Of a stretch of 64,000 bases of DNA, positions 8,212 to 17,377 are shown piece by piece. A program made the position numbers and the translations under genes. Numbering within the stretch: position 1 is the first letter of the stretch; each line of letters opens with the position of its first letter. This DNA comes from Hwangdonia lutea. GTDB taxonomy: Bacteria > Bacteroidota > Bacteroidia > Flavobacteriales > Flavobacteriaceae. The stretch lies in assembly GCF_032814565.1 (NCBI RefSeq), contig NZ_CP136521.1, forward strand, positions 3,444,501 to 3,508,500, written 5' to 3'. The notes under the pieces were generated by a model, which saw only the letters and a program-made list of their open reading frames with translations, did no database searches and was not told the origin of the DNA.

Positions 8212-8502
8212 TTATCTAAAATCGAGTTTTACACCCTGAAGCAAAAAATCAAATAGATATTCGGGAGCAAAAAGTGCCCAAACCATCGGAATACATATCA
8301 ATGTGGCCATCGCGTATTTTAATATATTATTTTCTTTTTTACGAAGTAAAATCAACACGATGTAAATAATTAAATAATATAGAAACAACCAGCCAAAAAC
8401 AATTGAAAACAAAGGCATAAAACCGCCAAGTGATAAAGTGACCATAGTTGCCAATGCTAGTAATATTAAAGTTATCAAGCATGTTTTTTTTATCAGTTTC
8501 AT
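8212..8502 (-). CDS. Small integral membrane protein, unrecognised
   Basis: 96 aa with about three hydrophobic segments: residues 6-28, 29-52 and 62-80. I do not recognise the family. A short polar RKKEN turn separates helices two and three. It lies between pspC and thrC on the same strand, about 60 nt downstream of thrC, so it might be read through from the thr operon. The coding call rests on length, hydrophobic periodicity and placement only. Confidence 0.6.
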   Translation of the reverse strand: MKLIKKTCLITLILLALATMVTLSLGGFMPLFSIVFGWLFLYYLIIYIVLILLRKKENNILKYAMATLICIPMVWALFAPEYLFDFLLQGVKLDFR

Positions 8503-8564
8503 AAATTATTTTTGGTTTTTGTACGTAAGTCTTCGATGTTTCTTTGGCTTGTTAAAATCAAATT

Positions 8565-9857
8565 CTACTTTAATAAAAAGTCTTTTAAATCGCTATACGT
8601 TGAGATTTTTGTCGCGACCTTTTCCTTATCCATAACCGCTTTAATTTGTGCTGGTAACGGCTGTTTTTCTTTAATAACGTCTTCTACAACATCTAAAAAC
8701 TTGGTGGGATGCGCGGTTTCTAAAAACACGCCATGCGCCTCTTTATTATTTTTTAAATAGGCTTTACATCCTAAATAGCCAACGGCGCCGTGTGGGTCTG
8801 CCACGTAATTGAATTGCTCATAAATTTCCAACATGGCAGCTTTGGTGGTTTCATCAGAAAAACTATACGACGACAGGTTTTCTTTTAATGCATCAAAGTT
8901 ATTTTTATAAATTTCCTGAATTCGAATAAAGTTACTCGGATCGCCTACGTCCATAGCATTACTGATGGTTTGTACCGATGCCTGTGGTTGGTAATTTTGC
9001 GATTTCAAATAGCGGGTCACCACATTGTTCTCATTATTCGATGCGATAAAATGTGTAATCGGTAACCCCAATTGTTGCGCCATCATGCCCGCACAAATGT
9101 TTCCAAAGTTTCCGCTTGGTACAGAAAACACAATATTTTTATATTTTTTATGCAACTGTTTGTAGGCAAACATAAAATAAAAGAGCTGTGGCAACCAACG
9201 CGCCACGTTAATGGAATTGGCCGAAGTGAGCTGCATTTTACTGGTTAATGCCTCATCTAAAAAGGCGGTTTTAACCATGGCTTGGCAATCGTCAAAGGAG
9301 CCATTAACCTCCAAAGCCTTTATGTTTTGGCCTAAAGTTGTGAGTTGCTTTTCCTGAATATCGCTCACTTTTCCGCTCGGGTAGAGGATTACAACATTTA
9401 CGCCTTTTACACCCAAAAAGCCGTTCGCCACTGCACCACCGGTATCGCCCGATGTAGCTACCAAAATAGTAACTTCTTCGCTATTGTCTTTATTAAAATA
9501 GCCTAAACAACGCGCCATAAAACGTGCCCCGACATCTTTAAATGCCATGGTTGGACCGTGGAACAATTCTAAAGTAGAAATGTTTTTATTGAATTGCACC
9601 ACTGGAAAATCAAAGCTTAGGGTTTCCTCAACAATGGTTTTTAAAACCGCTTCTGGAATTTCGGGTGTAACGAATTGTTTAATGGCTTCAAACGCTATTT
9701 CGGTGTGTGATAAATTGTCGATATCATCAAAAAAAGATTGTGGTAAAGGCGTTATGCTTTCCGGAAAATATAGGCCTTTATCGGGCGCCAATCCTTTTAT
9801 AACCGCATCTTTAAACGATGTGTTTGGTGCTTTTTTGTTTAAACTGTAGTAATTCAT
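8565..9857 (-). CDS. thrC: Threonine synthase
   Basis: 430 aa. The PLP-binding Lys is K107 in GPTMAFKDVGARF. The phosphate-binding segments ATSGDTGGAVANGF and VPSGNFGNICAG are typical of fold-type II threonine synthases. It converts O-phosphohomoserine to threonine. It is the last gene of thrA-thrB-thrC; the 114-nt gap from thrB contains a palindromic repeat (9882-9965). Confidence 0.97.
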   Translation of the reverse strand: MNYYSLNKKAPNTSFKDAVIKGLAPDKGLYFPESITPLPQSFFDDIDNLSHTEIAFEAIKQFVTPEIPEAVLKTIVEETLSFDFPVVQFNKNISTLELFHGPTMAFKDVGARFMARCLGYFNKDNSEEVTILVATSGDTGGAVANGFLGVKGVNVVILYPSGKVSDIQEKQLTTLGQNIKALEVNGSFDDCQAMVKTAFLDEALTSKMQLTSANSINVARWLPQLFYFMFAYKQLHKKYKNIVFSVPSGNFGNICAGMMAQQLGLPITHFIASNNENNVVTRYLKSQNYQPQASVQTISNAMDVGDPSNFIRIQEIYKNNFDALKENLSSYSFSDETTKAAMLEIYEQFNYVADPHGAVGYLGCKAYLKNNKEAHGVFLETAHPTKFLDVVEDVIKEKQPLPAQIKAVMDKEKVATKISTYSDLKDFLLK

Positions 9858-9881
9858 TTTAAATGATAATTTCAGTTATAG

Positions 9882-9965
9882 GTCATTGCGAAGCAAATTT
9901 TTATTTGCTGTGGCAATCTGCTTAATTTGAAAAGATTACCACGTCGCTTCTCTCCTCGTAATGAC
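9882..9965. repeat. Palindromic dispersed repeat between thrB and thrC
   Basis: The outer arms GTCATTGCGA (9882-9891) and TCGTAATGAC (9956-9965) pair, as do the inner arms GTGGCAATCT (9910-9919) and AGATTACCAC (9933-9942). This is the widespread ATTGCGA...GTGGCAATCT type of intergenic repeat. Inside the thr transcript it could form a long hairpin. Confidence 0.7.
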
Positions 9966-9971
9966 AACTAT

Positions 9972-10895
9972 TTATTTAATAATTTTTATACCTTCTGTAT
10001 TTATTTTTGAAACAAAAACATCAAATTCAATGTTTGTTTTTGAATATACTTTTTTAATAGCTTTTTCTACGCTTTTGGCTTGTTCCAATCCTTCGGATAA
10101 AGAAAAAATTGATGGGCCGGAACCAGAAATTCCCGAGCCTAAGGCACCTTGTTGCAAAGCTGCTTGTTTCACTTCTTCAAAATAAGGAATCAATTTACTG
10201 CGGTGTGGTTCTATTATAATATCGTGCAGCGATCTTTTTATCAACGGATAATCGCTGGTGTGCAACCCGTGAATTAAACTCCCAAAATTACTCCATTGCG
10301 TTATGGCGTCTTGAAGCGCCACTTCTTTAGGAAGTATGGCTCTGGCTTCGGAGGTTTTTATTTCGATCTGCGGATGAATAATAGTGGCATACAAATTATT
10401 GGGAACCGGAATTTGTAAAACCTCAAGCGGCGCTACGCTTTTCACTAAGGTAAAACCCCCAAAAATGGCAGGCGCTAAATTATCGGCGTGCTCGCATTTG
10501 CTCGCGAATGCTTCGCCTTTAATGGCAAATACGGTAAGTTCTGTTTTATTAAATGGTTGTCCCAAAAGTTCGTTCATGCCAAAAACACTGCCCACCGCAC
10601 TGGCGGCACTACTGCCAATACCACTGCCGGGTTTTATGTTTTTACGGATTTCAATCTCGAAACCACAATCAGGATTTGCTGCTTCGTACATGGCCAATGC
10701 CGAAACTCCCGCGACATTTAATTCGGTTTCCATAGGTAAATTAAAACCTTCAACTTTGGTTATAAAAATGCCTTTTTTGTCAACTTTTCTAATGGTCATT
10801 TCATCACCAACAGTGTCTAAGCAAAAACCCAAAACATCAAAACCACAGGCGACATTGGCAACGGTTGCCGGCGAAAATATTTTTATTTCGTTCAT
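9972..10895 (-). CDS. thrB: Homoserine kinase
   Basis: 307 aa GHMP kinase. The ATP-binding loop is KPGSGIGSSAASAVG, the N-terminal SPATVANVACGFDVLGFCLD is typical of ThrB, and the C-terminal GSGISGSGPSIFSL is GHMP motif 3. It phosphorylates homoserine for threonine synthase. The start codon is 3 nt after the thrA stop, so it is cotranscribed and probably translationally coupled. Confidence 0.97.
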   Translation of the reverse strand: MNEIKIFSPATVANVACGFDVLGFCLDTVGDEMTIRKVDKKGIFITKVEGFNLPMETELNVAGVSALAMYEAANPDCGFEIEIRKNIKPGSGIGSSAASAVGSVFGMNELLGQPFNKTELTVFAIKGEAFASKCEHADNLAPAIFGGFTLVKSVAPLEVLQIPVPNNLYATIIHPQIEIKTSEARAILPKEVALQDAITQWSNFGSLIHGLHTSDYPLIKRSLHDIIIEPHRSKLIPYFEEVKQAALQQGALGSGISGSGPSIFSLSEGLEQAKSVEKAIKKVYSKTNIEFDVFVSKINTEGIKIIK

Positions 10896-10898
10896 AGC

Positions 10899-13343
10899 TT
10901 AGTTGTTTCCAATTCTAATAATATCAGAGAAAATTCCCGATGCCGTTACATCGGCTCCAGCGCCTGCGCCTTTAATGATCATGGGTTGTTCGGGATAACG
11001 CTGTGTGTAAAACATCACAATATTATCGCTGCCTTCCAAATTATAAAAGGGGTGTCCTTCTGGAATTTCATGTAAGCCAACGCTCGCTTTTCCGTTGTTA
11101 AATTGTGCCACGTATTTTAATTGGCAATGGTTCGCTTTCGCGGAAGAATATATGTTTTGATAATGTGCTTCATCGTCACTTAAGGATTGATAAAAATCAT
11201 CAACCGTATCGCTTTTTAACCCTAATTCTGATAAGAATGGTGTGTTTTCAATGTCTTCCAAATTCATTTCTACACCGCTTTCCCTGGCCAAAATTAAAAT
11301 TTTACGTGCCACATCCACACCACTTAAATCAATTCTTGGATCCGGTTCGGTATAGCCTTCGGCGGCAGCTAGTTTAACAACATCGTGAAATTTTGTGTCA
11401 TCATTAAAATTATTAAAAACAAAATTTAAACTACCGGATAATACCGCTTGAATAGATGTGATTTTATCGCCCGAAGCTATTAAGTTATTCAACGTGTCAA
11501 TAATAGGTAAACCTGCACCAACATTGGTTTCAAATAAATAAGGGGCATTATATTTAAGCGACAAACGTTTTAGTAAGCGGTAATTTTCGTAATCGCTGGA
11601 GCAGGCTATTTTATTGCACGCCACTACACCAATACTTTCCCGTAAATAGTTGGCGTATAAATTGGCCACGTTTTTATTTGCGGTAACATCCACAAAAATG
11701 CTATTGCGTAAATTGAGTGCTTTTGTGTTTTCGAAAAACCCTTCTAAAGTTGCCTTTTCTCCTTTAGCCAATTGCGTTTTCCAGGTTTTTAAATCGATAC
11801 CATCTTCATCAAAAATCATGGTTCTGGAATTGGATAAACCTATAATGCGCAAGTTGATTTTTAAGTTTTCCTTTAAGTATTTTTTTTGCTGTTTAATCTG
11901 TTCCACCAAGCGTTCTCCCACATTACCAACGCCTGTTATAAACACATTTAGTTGTTTGGTTTGGGTTTCAAAAAACTGTTCGTGCAATGTGTTTAACGCT
12001 TTTTTTACATCTTTTTTATCAATAACCGCAGAGATATTTTTTTCTGAAGCACCTTGTGCAATGGCCCGAATATTAATATTGTTTTTTCCTAAAGTGCTAA
12101 ACATTTTGCCACTAATCCCTTGGTGATTTTTCATGTTATCGCCAACAAGGGCAATAATAGATAATCCGGTTTCCACAATTATCGGGTCAATTTTATGGAG
12201 CGCAATTTCATTTTCAAAAACCAAATCGATGGCTGTTTTTGCTGCTTCACTATCGTTTTCGTCGACGCCCAAACAAATGGAATGTTCCGATGACGCCTGG
12301 GTTATTAAAACGACATTTATTTTCTCCTGTGCCAGCGTTTCAAACAGGCGTTTGGAAAACCCCGGAATACCAATCATACCGCTACCTTGAAGCGTTAGTA
12401 ATGCTATATTATTAATGTTGCTTATACCTTTTACGGGCTTAAATCCATTTGTATCGTCATTGGAAATTATCGTTCCAACGGCATGTGGTTGCAAGGTGTT
12501 TTTTATGTGGATGGGAATGTTTAAATCTAAAACCGGTTGCACCGTTGGTGGATACAAAACTTTGGCACCAAAATGCGATAATTCCATCGCTTCTTGATAC
12601 GAAATATTTTGAATCGGGTAGGCTTGTTTTACCAATTCGGGGTTGGTGGTAAACATGCCGCTAACATCCGTCCAAATTTCCAATTGTTCTACCTGTAATG
12701 CCGCAGCAACAATCGCAGCCGTATAATCGGAACCACCACGACCAAGGGTGGTTTGCTCACCTAAAGTTGAATGGGCTACAAAACCGGGAAGTATGGTGAT
12801 TTGCTGATTTGCTGACTTAAAATAATCTTTAATGTTATTATTGGTTATACCAAAGTTTACTTCGGCTTTTGTAAAATTTGAATTGGTAATAATCAAGTCT
12901 TGCGAATTTTTACGTTCGGCTGATAAACCTCTGTTTTTCATGGTTTCAGCAATAATGAAAGACGACAATGCTTCACCAAAACCAACAAGTTTATCGGATG
13001 TTTTTGGCGATAATTCATTAATCAAATAAATACCATCCAATAGACTTTTTAGTTCGTTTAGTTTGCTTTCAACAGTAGTTAAAATAGAACTGTTGTTATC
13101 AGGATTGAGTTCATTTATAATTTCAAAATGGATATCCTTAATTATACCGAATGTATTTATAAAATCGTTGTCTTTATTTTTTGCTTGATTTCCAGCGCGT
13201 AAAAGTTTGTCGGTAATGCCACCAACGGCCGAAACCACACATATTACAGCGCCATCTTTCGAATAATTATCCAGAATTTGCATAACGCTATTTATGTTTT
13301 TTGAAGAACCTACAGATGTTCCTCCAAATTTTAAAACCTTCAT
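10899..13343 (-). CDS. thrA: Bifunctional aspartate kinase / homoserine dehydrogenase I
   Basis: 814 aa, the usual length of the ThrA fusion. The N-terminal aspartokinase starts KVLKFGGTSVGSS. Two ACT-type regulatory segments lie near residues 315-460 (LTLQGSGMIGIPGFSKRLF, IIALVGDNMKNHQGISGKMF). The C-terminal homoserine dehydrogenase has the nucleotide-binding motif ITGVGNVGERL near 470 and GLPIIDTLNNL. It performs the first and third steps from aspartate to threonine and, by family knowledge, is feedback-inhibited by threonine. A candidate leader peptide and two promoters precede it. Confidence 0.97.
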   Translation of the reverse strand: MKVLKFGGTSVGSSKNINSVMQILDNYSKDGAVICVVSAVGGITDKLLRAGNQAKNKDNDFINTFGIIKDIHFEIINELNPDNNSSILTTVESKLNELKSLLDGIYLINELSPKTSDKLVGFGEALSSFIIAETMKNRGLSAERKNSQDLIITNSNFTKAEVNFGITNNNIKDYFKSANQQITILPGFVAHSTLGEQTTLGRGGSDYTAAIVAAALQVEQLEIWTDVSGMFTTNPELVKQAYPIQNISYQEAMELSHFGAKVLYPPTVQPVLDLNIPIHIKNTLQPHAVGTIISNDDTNGFKPVKGISNINNIALLTLQGSGMIGIPGFSKRLFETLAQEKINVVLITQASSEHSICLGVDENDSEAAKTAIDLVFENEIALHKIDPIIVETGLSIIALVGDNMKNHQGISGKMFSTLGKNNINIRAIAQGASEKNISAVIDKKDVKKALNTLHEQFFETQTKQLNVFITGVGNVGERLVEQIKQQKKYLKENLKINLRIIGLSNSRTMIFDEDGIDLKTWKTQLAKGEKATLEGFFENTKALNLRNSIFVDVTANKNVANLYANYLRESIGVVACNKIACSSDYENYRLLKRLSLKYNAPYLFETNVGAGLPIIDTLNNLIASGDKITSIQAVLSGSLNFVFNNFNDDTKFHDVVKLAAAEGYTEPDPRIDLSGVDVARKILILARESGVEMNLEDIENTPFLSELGLKSDTVDDFYQSLSDDEAHYQNIYSSAKANHCQLKYVAQFNNGKASVGLHEIPEGHPFYNLEGSDNIVMFYTQRYPEQPMIIKGAGAGADVTASGIFSDIIRIGNN

Positions 13344-13376
13344 TTTTAATGAATTAGTGTTTTTAGTAAATTGTTT

Positions 13377-13402
13377 AAGAAAATGTAATTGTAAAAATTA
13401 CA
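13377..13402 (-). promoter_or_regulatory. Putative attenuator hairpin before thrA
   Basis: On the minus strand TGTAATT (13396-13402) pairs with AATTACA (13384-13390) across a 5-nt loop, followed by TTTTCTT. The stem is A/T-only apart from one G-C pair, so it would be weak. It lies between the leader ORF stop and the thrA ATG, where an attenuator is expected, but it also overlaps the proximal promoter -7 box. Confidence 0.35.
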
Positions 13403-13432
13403 AAGATAGCCCGAAGAAAATATAATTAACAA
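13401..13432 (-). promoter_or_regulatory. Proximal thrA promoter P2
   Basis: On the minus strand TTG (13430-13432), a 21-nt spacer, then TATCTTTG (13401-13408). It matches the Bacteroidota consensus. Transcripts from here would start near 13395 and skip the leader ORF. Confidence 0.55.
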
Positions 13433-13494
13433 CCCCAAGGGGTAATGGTAGTACCAAAAATAGAAGCTGTACCTTTCGTAGAAAAAGGAAGCAT
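13426..13494 (-). CDS. Candidate thr operon leader peptide
   Basis: 22-codon ORF starting MLPFSTKG and ending FGTTITPWGC. It has five Thr codons, with ACT ACC ATT ACC (Thr-Thr-Ile-Thr) consecutive. It lies 82 nt upstream of thrA on the same strand and downstream of a full consensus promoter. A perfect ACCCC-AA-GGGGT palindrome (13432-13443) overlaps its last codons directly after the Thr run. This resembles the logic of the E. coli thrL attenuator, where ribosome stalling at Thr/Ile codons controls termination. The coding assignment is inference; the peptide is too short for homology to be judged by eye. Confidence 0.5.
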   Translation of the reverse strand: MLPFSTKGTASIFGTTITPWGC

Positions 13495-13546
13495 TTGGAT
13501 TATATTTTGGGTTATAAGAATCATTATATTCATATATAATATGATT

Positions 13547-13580
13547 CAAATGTATTATTTTTAACTTAATAAAAAAACAA
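13547..13580 (-). promoter_or_regulatory. Distal thr operon promoter P1
   Basis: On the minus strand TTG (13578-13580), a 23-nt spacer, then TACATTTG (13547-13554). Transcription would begin near 13540, about 45 nt before the leader ATG, producing an mRNA that includes the leader ORF. Confidence 0.65.
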
Positions 13581-13754
13581 ATCGAACTTTTTTACAATAT
13601 TCTTATGAAGTCTCTCTTTTTATGAAAGAATAATGCCAAATTATATAATGAATTGAAGAATTGATAATAGTAATTTGTCACATTCATTGTTAGGGATTTA
13701 AATAGAAATACGAATGATTCAAACAGACGATGCTAAATATATAGTTTAAAACAC

Positions 13755-15329
13755 ATGAAAATATTTTCAAAAGAACAAATTTATGAAGGCGACAAACTTA
13801 CGGCCGAACGCCAAAACATCACATCCACTGAGTTAATGGAACGCGCTGGTACCCAAATTTTTAATTGGATGCATATGCGCATGCAAGGTGCTCAAGTGCC
13901 TATTCATGTGTTTTGTGGCATTGGTAATAATGGAGGTGACGGCTTAGTGATTGCGCGCCATTTGGTCACTTACGGGTATAATGTTAAAACCTATGTGGTT
14001 AATTGTAGCGATAAGCGTTCAAAGGATTTTTTAGTTAATTACGACCGCATTAAAAATGTAACTAAAGAATGGCCAACACTATTAAGTTGTGCCGAAGATT
14101 TTCCTGAAATTCATCAAGACGATATCATTGTTGATGCCGTATTTGGAATTGGACTAAACCGACCCGTAGATGGTTGGGTAAAAGCGTTATTTATGCATTT
14201 TAGGAACACAAAAGCGTTTACGCTGTCTATTGATGTGCCTTCGGGATTAAGCACCGATAAAGTGCCAACAGACCCCGATGCAGTGGTTTGGGCGGGTTAC
14301 ACCTTGAGTTTTGCATCGCCAAAATTAGTGTTCTTTTTGCCAGATACCGCTAAATACACCGTGCAATGGGAAGTGTTGGATATAGGCCTGGACCAAGAGT
14401 TTTTGTACACCACTGAAACGGAGGTCGATTTAATTGGAAAACATGAGGTTTTGCCCATGTACATTCCTAGGGAAAAGTTTTCGCATAAAGGACAGTTCGG
14501 TCATGCGCTCATCGTTGGTGGCACTTATGGAAAAATAGGCGCGGTAACCTTGGCAAGTAAAGCCGCACTATCGGCAGGAGCAGGTTTGATAAGTGCTTAT
14601 ATTCCAAAATGTGGATATGCAATTTTGCAGACTTCCTTTCCAGAGGCTATGGTAATTACCGATGAAAATGAAGCGCTTATATCTAACATCGATTTAAAAA
14701 ATGTAGAGCCAACCGTTATTGGTTTTGGCGTGGGTGTTGGTACGAATCCTAAAACTGTAAGTGCCTTTGAAGCGTTTTTAAAAAGCAATAAAACACCATT
14801 GGTTGTTGATGCCGACGGGATTAACATCTTATCAAAAAAGAAAACATTATTGAAGTTGTTGCCCGAAGCCACCATTTTAACACCGCACCCCAAAGAATTG
14901 GAACGATTAATTGGTAAGTGGAAAGACGATTTTGATAAACTAAAAAAAGTGAAAGCTTTTTCAAAAAAACACAGCACTATAGTCGTTATTAAAGGTGCAA
15001 ATACCATAACCGTTTTCCAAGATAAATTATATGTAAATACTACCGGAAACCCTGGGTTGGCAACCGCAGGAAGTGGCGATGTGCTAACAGGTATTATTAC
15101 GGGGTTAATATCTCAAGGATACAATCCGTTGGTGGCCGCTATTTTTGGTGTGTATTTGCATGGAAAATCGGCCGACATTGCTGTTGAGGATTTTGGCTAT
15201 CAAAGTTTAATTGCAAGTCATGTGATAAATTATTTAGGTGAAACTTTTATAGATTTGTTTAAACAACCCGAACAGCCGCCACAAGAGCAAGAAGAGCAGG
15301 AAGAGCGTAAAAAAGAAGACAAAAAGTAA
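13755..15329 (+). CDS. nnrD: Bifunctional NAD(P)HX epimerase / dehydratase
   Basis: 524 aa fusion. The N-terminal YjeF/NnrE epimerase domain has FCGIGNNGGDGLVIARHL and DVPSGLSTD. The C-terminal ribokinase-like ADP/ATP-dependent dehydratase domain (from about residue 235) has ALIVGGTYGKIGA, VDADGIN, LTPHPKELERL and TAGSGDVLTGIITG. It repairs hydrated NADH/NADPH. The tail is an unusual Q/E/K-rich stretch (PEQPPQEQEEQEERKKEDKK), probably disordered. It is a single-gene unit closed by a strong bidirectional terminator. The symbol covers the dehydratase half; the other half is nnrE. Confidence 0.95.
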   Translation: MKIFSKEQIYEGDKLTAERQNITSTELMERAGTQIFNWMHMRMQGAQVPIHVFCGIGNNGGDGLVIARHLVTYGYNVKTYVVNCSDKRSKDFLVNYDRIKNVTKEWPTLLSCAEDFPEIHQDDIIVDAVFGIGLNRPVDGWVKALFMHFRNTKAFTLSIDVPSGLSTDKVPTDPDAVVWAGYTLSFASPKLVFFLPDTAKYTVQWEVLDIGLDQEFLYTTETEVDLIGKHEVLPMYIPREKFSHKGQFGHALIVGGTYGKIGAVTLASKAALSAGAGLISAYIPKCGYAILQTSFPEAMVITDENEALISNIDLKNVEPTVIGFGVGVGTNPKTVSAFEAFLKSNKTPLVVDADGINILSKKKTLLKLLPEATILTPHPKELERLIGKWKDDFDKLKKVKAFSKKHSTIVVIKGANTITVFQDKLYVNTTGNPGLATAGSGDVLTGIITGLISQGYNPLVAAIFGVYLHGKSADIAVEDFGYQSLIASHVINYLGETFIDLFKQPEQPPQEQEEQEERKKEDKK

Positions 15330-15342
15330 TTTTAGAAACATA

Positions 15343-15369
15343 AAAAAAGCCGCAATTTGCGGCTTTTTT
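15343..15369. terminator. Bidirectional rho-independent terminator
   Basis: AAAAAAGCCGCA-ATT-TGCGGCTTTTTT, a 12-bp stem with A and T runs on both sides. It lies between the convergent NAD(P)HX repair gene and the thioredoxin-like gene and can serve both. Confidence 0.92.
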
Positions 15370-15389
15370 GTGTGATATTATATGGAGAA

Positions 15390-16424
15390 TTAAATATTCA
15401 ATTCTGTGAATAATTCTTTAATAGATGCACTTGATGGTCGAGGCGCATCAGGCGTTACTATATTGCCGTTTGGATCAATCAATAAAAATCTTGGAATGCC
15501 TTTAATTTTATAATCTTGAACAAATTGTGTTTTCCAACCTTCAGGGGCAAATAATTGGATGCCTCCTAATTCCTTATCGTTAACCATAGCTTTCCAGTTC
15601 TCTCTGGCTTTATCCCAAGAACCACCGTGGCTTCTATCGTCATCAATAGATAAACTAACAAACTGAATGTCTTTTCCGTGGTATTCTTTTTCCAAAGCTT
15701 TTAAGGATGGAATTTCAGCTTTACACGGTCCGCACCAAGTAGCCCAAACATCAACATACACATACTTGCCTTTTAAATCGGAAAGCGATGTGGTTGTACC
15801 ATCAATATTTTCAAAATTTTCAAATACCGGTGAAGGACTGCCTTTTGGCAATTCTTCTTTTAGCGCAATGGATTCACCCAAGTAACGTTTGTAAAAATTC
15901 AACATCGGTTCAATCTCGTTTTTACCTTTGTTAATTACAGACGTGTCAACATGTGCATTGGCCTCATAAAAAGCGGTTAATTCACTCTTAATATGATCCA
16001 TTTTGGTTTCTAAGCCAGCCATATCTAATTTGGTCAACTCGTCCATATTCAATAACTTTTCTTGAAGAAGTGATTTTTCAGCTAAAAAATTACTGTGTTC
16101 AGCACCTTCACCTGTGTATTTTACAGATTCATCAAAGGCTTTAGTATCAATAGCTACGTTTAAATCGAATCCGTTTTTTAGAAATACCGAAGTAGATTCG
16201 CTTCCGTCGTAAAGGAAATAAACACCCGTTTCAACTTTCAAAGTATCCTTAAAAGTGCCATCTTCATTAACTTGAATAGCTTTTGAATAGCCTCGGGTTC
16301 TCACCACTAAAGAGTCACTGTTTTTATCGGTAATTATTCCTGATAAGGTAACATAATCTTTAGGTTCTTCTTTACAAGACATCGCCACAACAAAAGCGCA
16401 GCATAAAATAAGTAGTTTTTTCAT
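15390..16424 (-). CDS. TlpA/ResA-like thioredoxin lipoprotein
   Basis: 344 aa. The lipoprotein signal ends at VVAMSCKEE (Cys17). An N-terminal beta-rich region (about 25-110) resembles DUF4369, a helical linker follows, and from about residue 195 there is an AhpC/TSA-type thioredoxin domain with the redox motif W-C231-GP-C234-K. A cis-Pro is visible in IKGIPRFLLID. It is predicted to be a periplasm-facing lipoprotein that reduces disulfides or matures envelope proteins. This DUF4369-plus-TlpA architecture is common in Bacteroidota. It is monocistronic. Confidence 0.92.
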   Translation of the reverse strand: MKKLLILCCAFVVAMSCKEEPKDYVTLSGIITDKNSDSLVVRTRGYSKAIQVNEDGTFKDTLKVETGVYFLYDGSESTSVFLKNGFDLNVAIDTKAFDESVKYTGEGAEHSNFLAEKSLLQEKLLNMDELTKLDMAGLETKMDHIKSELTAFYEANAHVDTSVINKGKNEIEPMLNFYKRYLGESIALKEELPKGSPSPVFENFENIDGTTTSLSDLKGKYVYVDVWATWCGPCKAEIPSLKALEKEYHGKDIQFVSLSIDDDRSHGGSWDKARENWKAMVNDKELGGIQLFAPEGWKTQFVQDYKIKGIPRFLLIDPNGNIVTPDAPRPSSASIKELFTELNI

Positions 16425-16504
16425 TTTTTTAGTTTTAAAGGTGTAAAAATAGCCATTAAGATAGTTTTTATGGCAGGATTAACAATTGTTTAAGAAATAG
16501 TTGT

Positions 16505-17362
16505 TTATAACATTTTGTGCGTAAGTTGATTATAATCGACAATTTCAGGAATAATATTTAAAGCAAACAATTGGTTTTGAACATGCTGAAGCGTTTTTTT
16601 ATCGATAAGTTTTTGCGACCATTCCGTTAAACTTAGCCATTCTTGAACATCATCAAGCTTTTGCTCGTAACGGTTTGCAATGGTTTTATCGATACTCGGA
16701 ATATCTTTAAACTCCGCTGTGGTATTATTTATTATTTGTAAAATGGTTTTTAGTGTTTCGTTATTTGACGCTATAAAATCTTCGTGCACCGCAATTACAA
16801 AACAAGGCCACGGCGAAGGGCAATTGCCAATGCGCCTAAACGTACCTTGGTCTACAATGGGTTTTGTTGTGAATTTTTCCCATAAAAAATAATCTGCTTT
16901 TCCGTTTGATAATCCCTCAACCGCACCATCGAGATTTTTTATCACCTCGAAATTCAAATCTTTTTCTAAATCCCAATTATTGTTTTTCGCATTGATATAT
17001 GCCATTAAATGCGACCCCGAACCGTATCGGCTAATGGCGGCTTTTGTTCCTTTTAAATCTCCAATGGTTTTAAAAGGTGTATCCTGTGCCACATGAATGC
17101 CCCATATTAAAGGTGTTTGTACAAAGGTTTGTACAATTTTACTGGGGTTACCGTTAATAATATCCGTTACAATGCCTTCAGTAAGAATAACGGCAATGTC
17201 AATTTTTTTATCTCGTAATGCCTTGCACATTTCGCCCGTGCCACCGTAATAATCGTGCCAGCGCAGAATAATGTTTTCGTTTTTATATTCACCCTCTTTT
17301 AAGGTTAAATACCAGGCTAAATTAAAATGCTCGGGGACACCGCCAATGTTTACTTGCTTCAT
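16505..17362 (-). CDS. Cytosolic solute-binding-like protein (PBP2 fold, Ca3427/NMT1-like)
   Basis: 285 aa. The ATG at 17362 gives MKQVNIGGVPEHF; an in-frame TTG nine bases upstream is less likely. The fold is type 2 periplasmic-binding-like, with LKGTKAAISRYGSGSHLMAY and KADYFLWEKFTTKPIVDQG resembling NMT1/ThiY-type binding proteins and the Candida Ca3427-like family. It has no signal peptide and no ABC permease or ATPase nearby, so it is not an obvious transporter component. It ends a four-gene operon, 15 nt after the nucleoside phosphorylase stop. The ligand is unknown. Confidence 0.75.
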   Translation of the reverse strand: MKQVNIGGVPEHFNLAWYLTLKEGEYKNENIILRWHDYYGGTGEMCKALRDKKIDIAVILTEGIVTDIINGNPSKIVQTFVQTPLIWGIHVAQDTPFKTIGDLKGTKAAISRYGSGSHLMAYINAKNNNWDLEKDLNFEVIKNLDGAVEGLSNGKADYFLWEKFTTKPIVDQGTFRRIGNCPSPWPCFVIAVHEDFIASNNETLKTILQIINNTTAEFKDIPSIDKTIANRYEQKLDDVQEWLSLTEWSQKLIDKKTLQHVQNQLFALNIIPEIVDYNQLTHKML

Positions 17363-17377
17363 TAAAATCAATATTTT

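Noticed and set aside
13346-13549. 67-aa minus-strand ORF upstream of thrA in another frame
   Set aside because: Its composition is Tyr/Phe/Asn-rich as expected for translated A/T-rich DNA, and it overlaps the promoters and the better-supported Thr-rich leader ORF.
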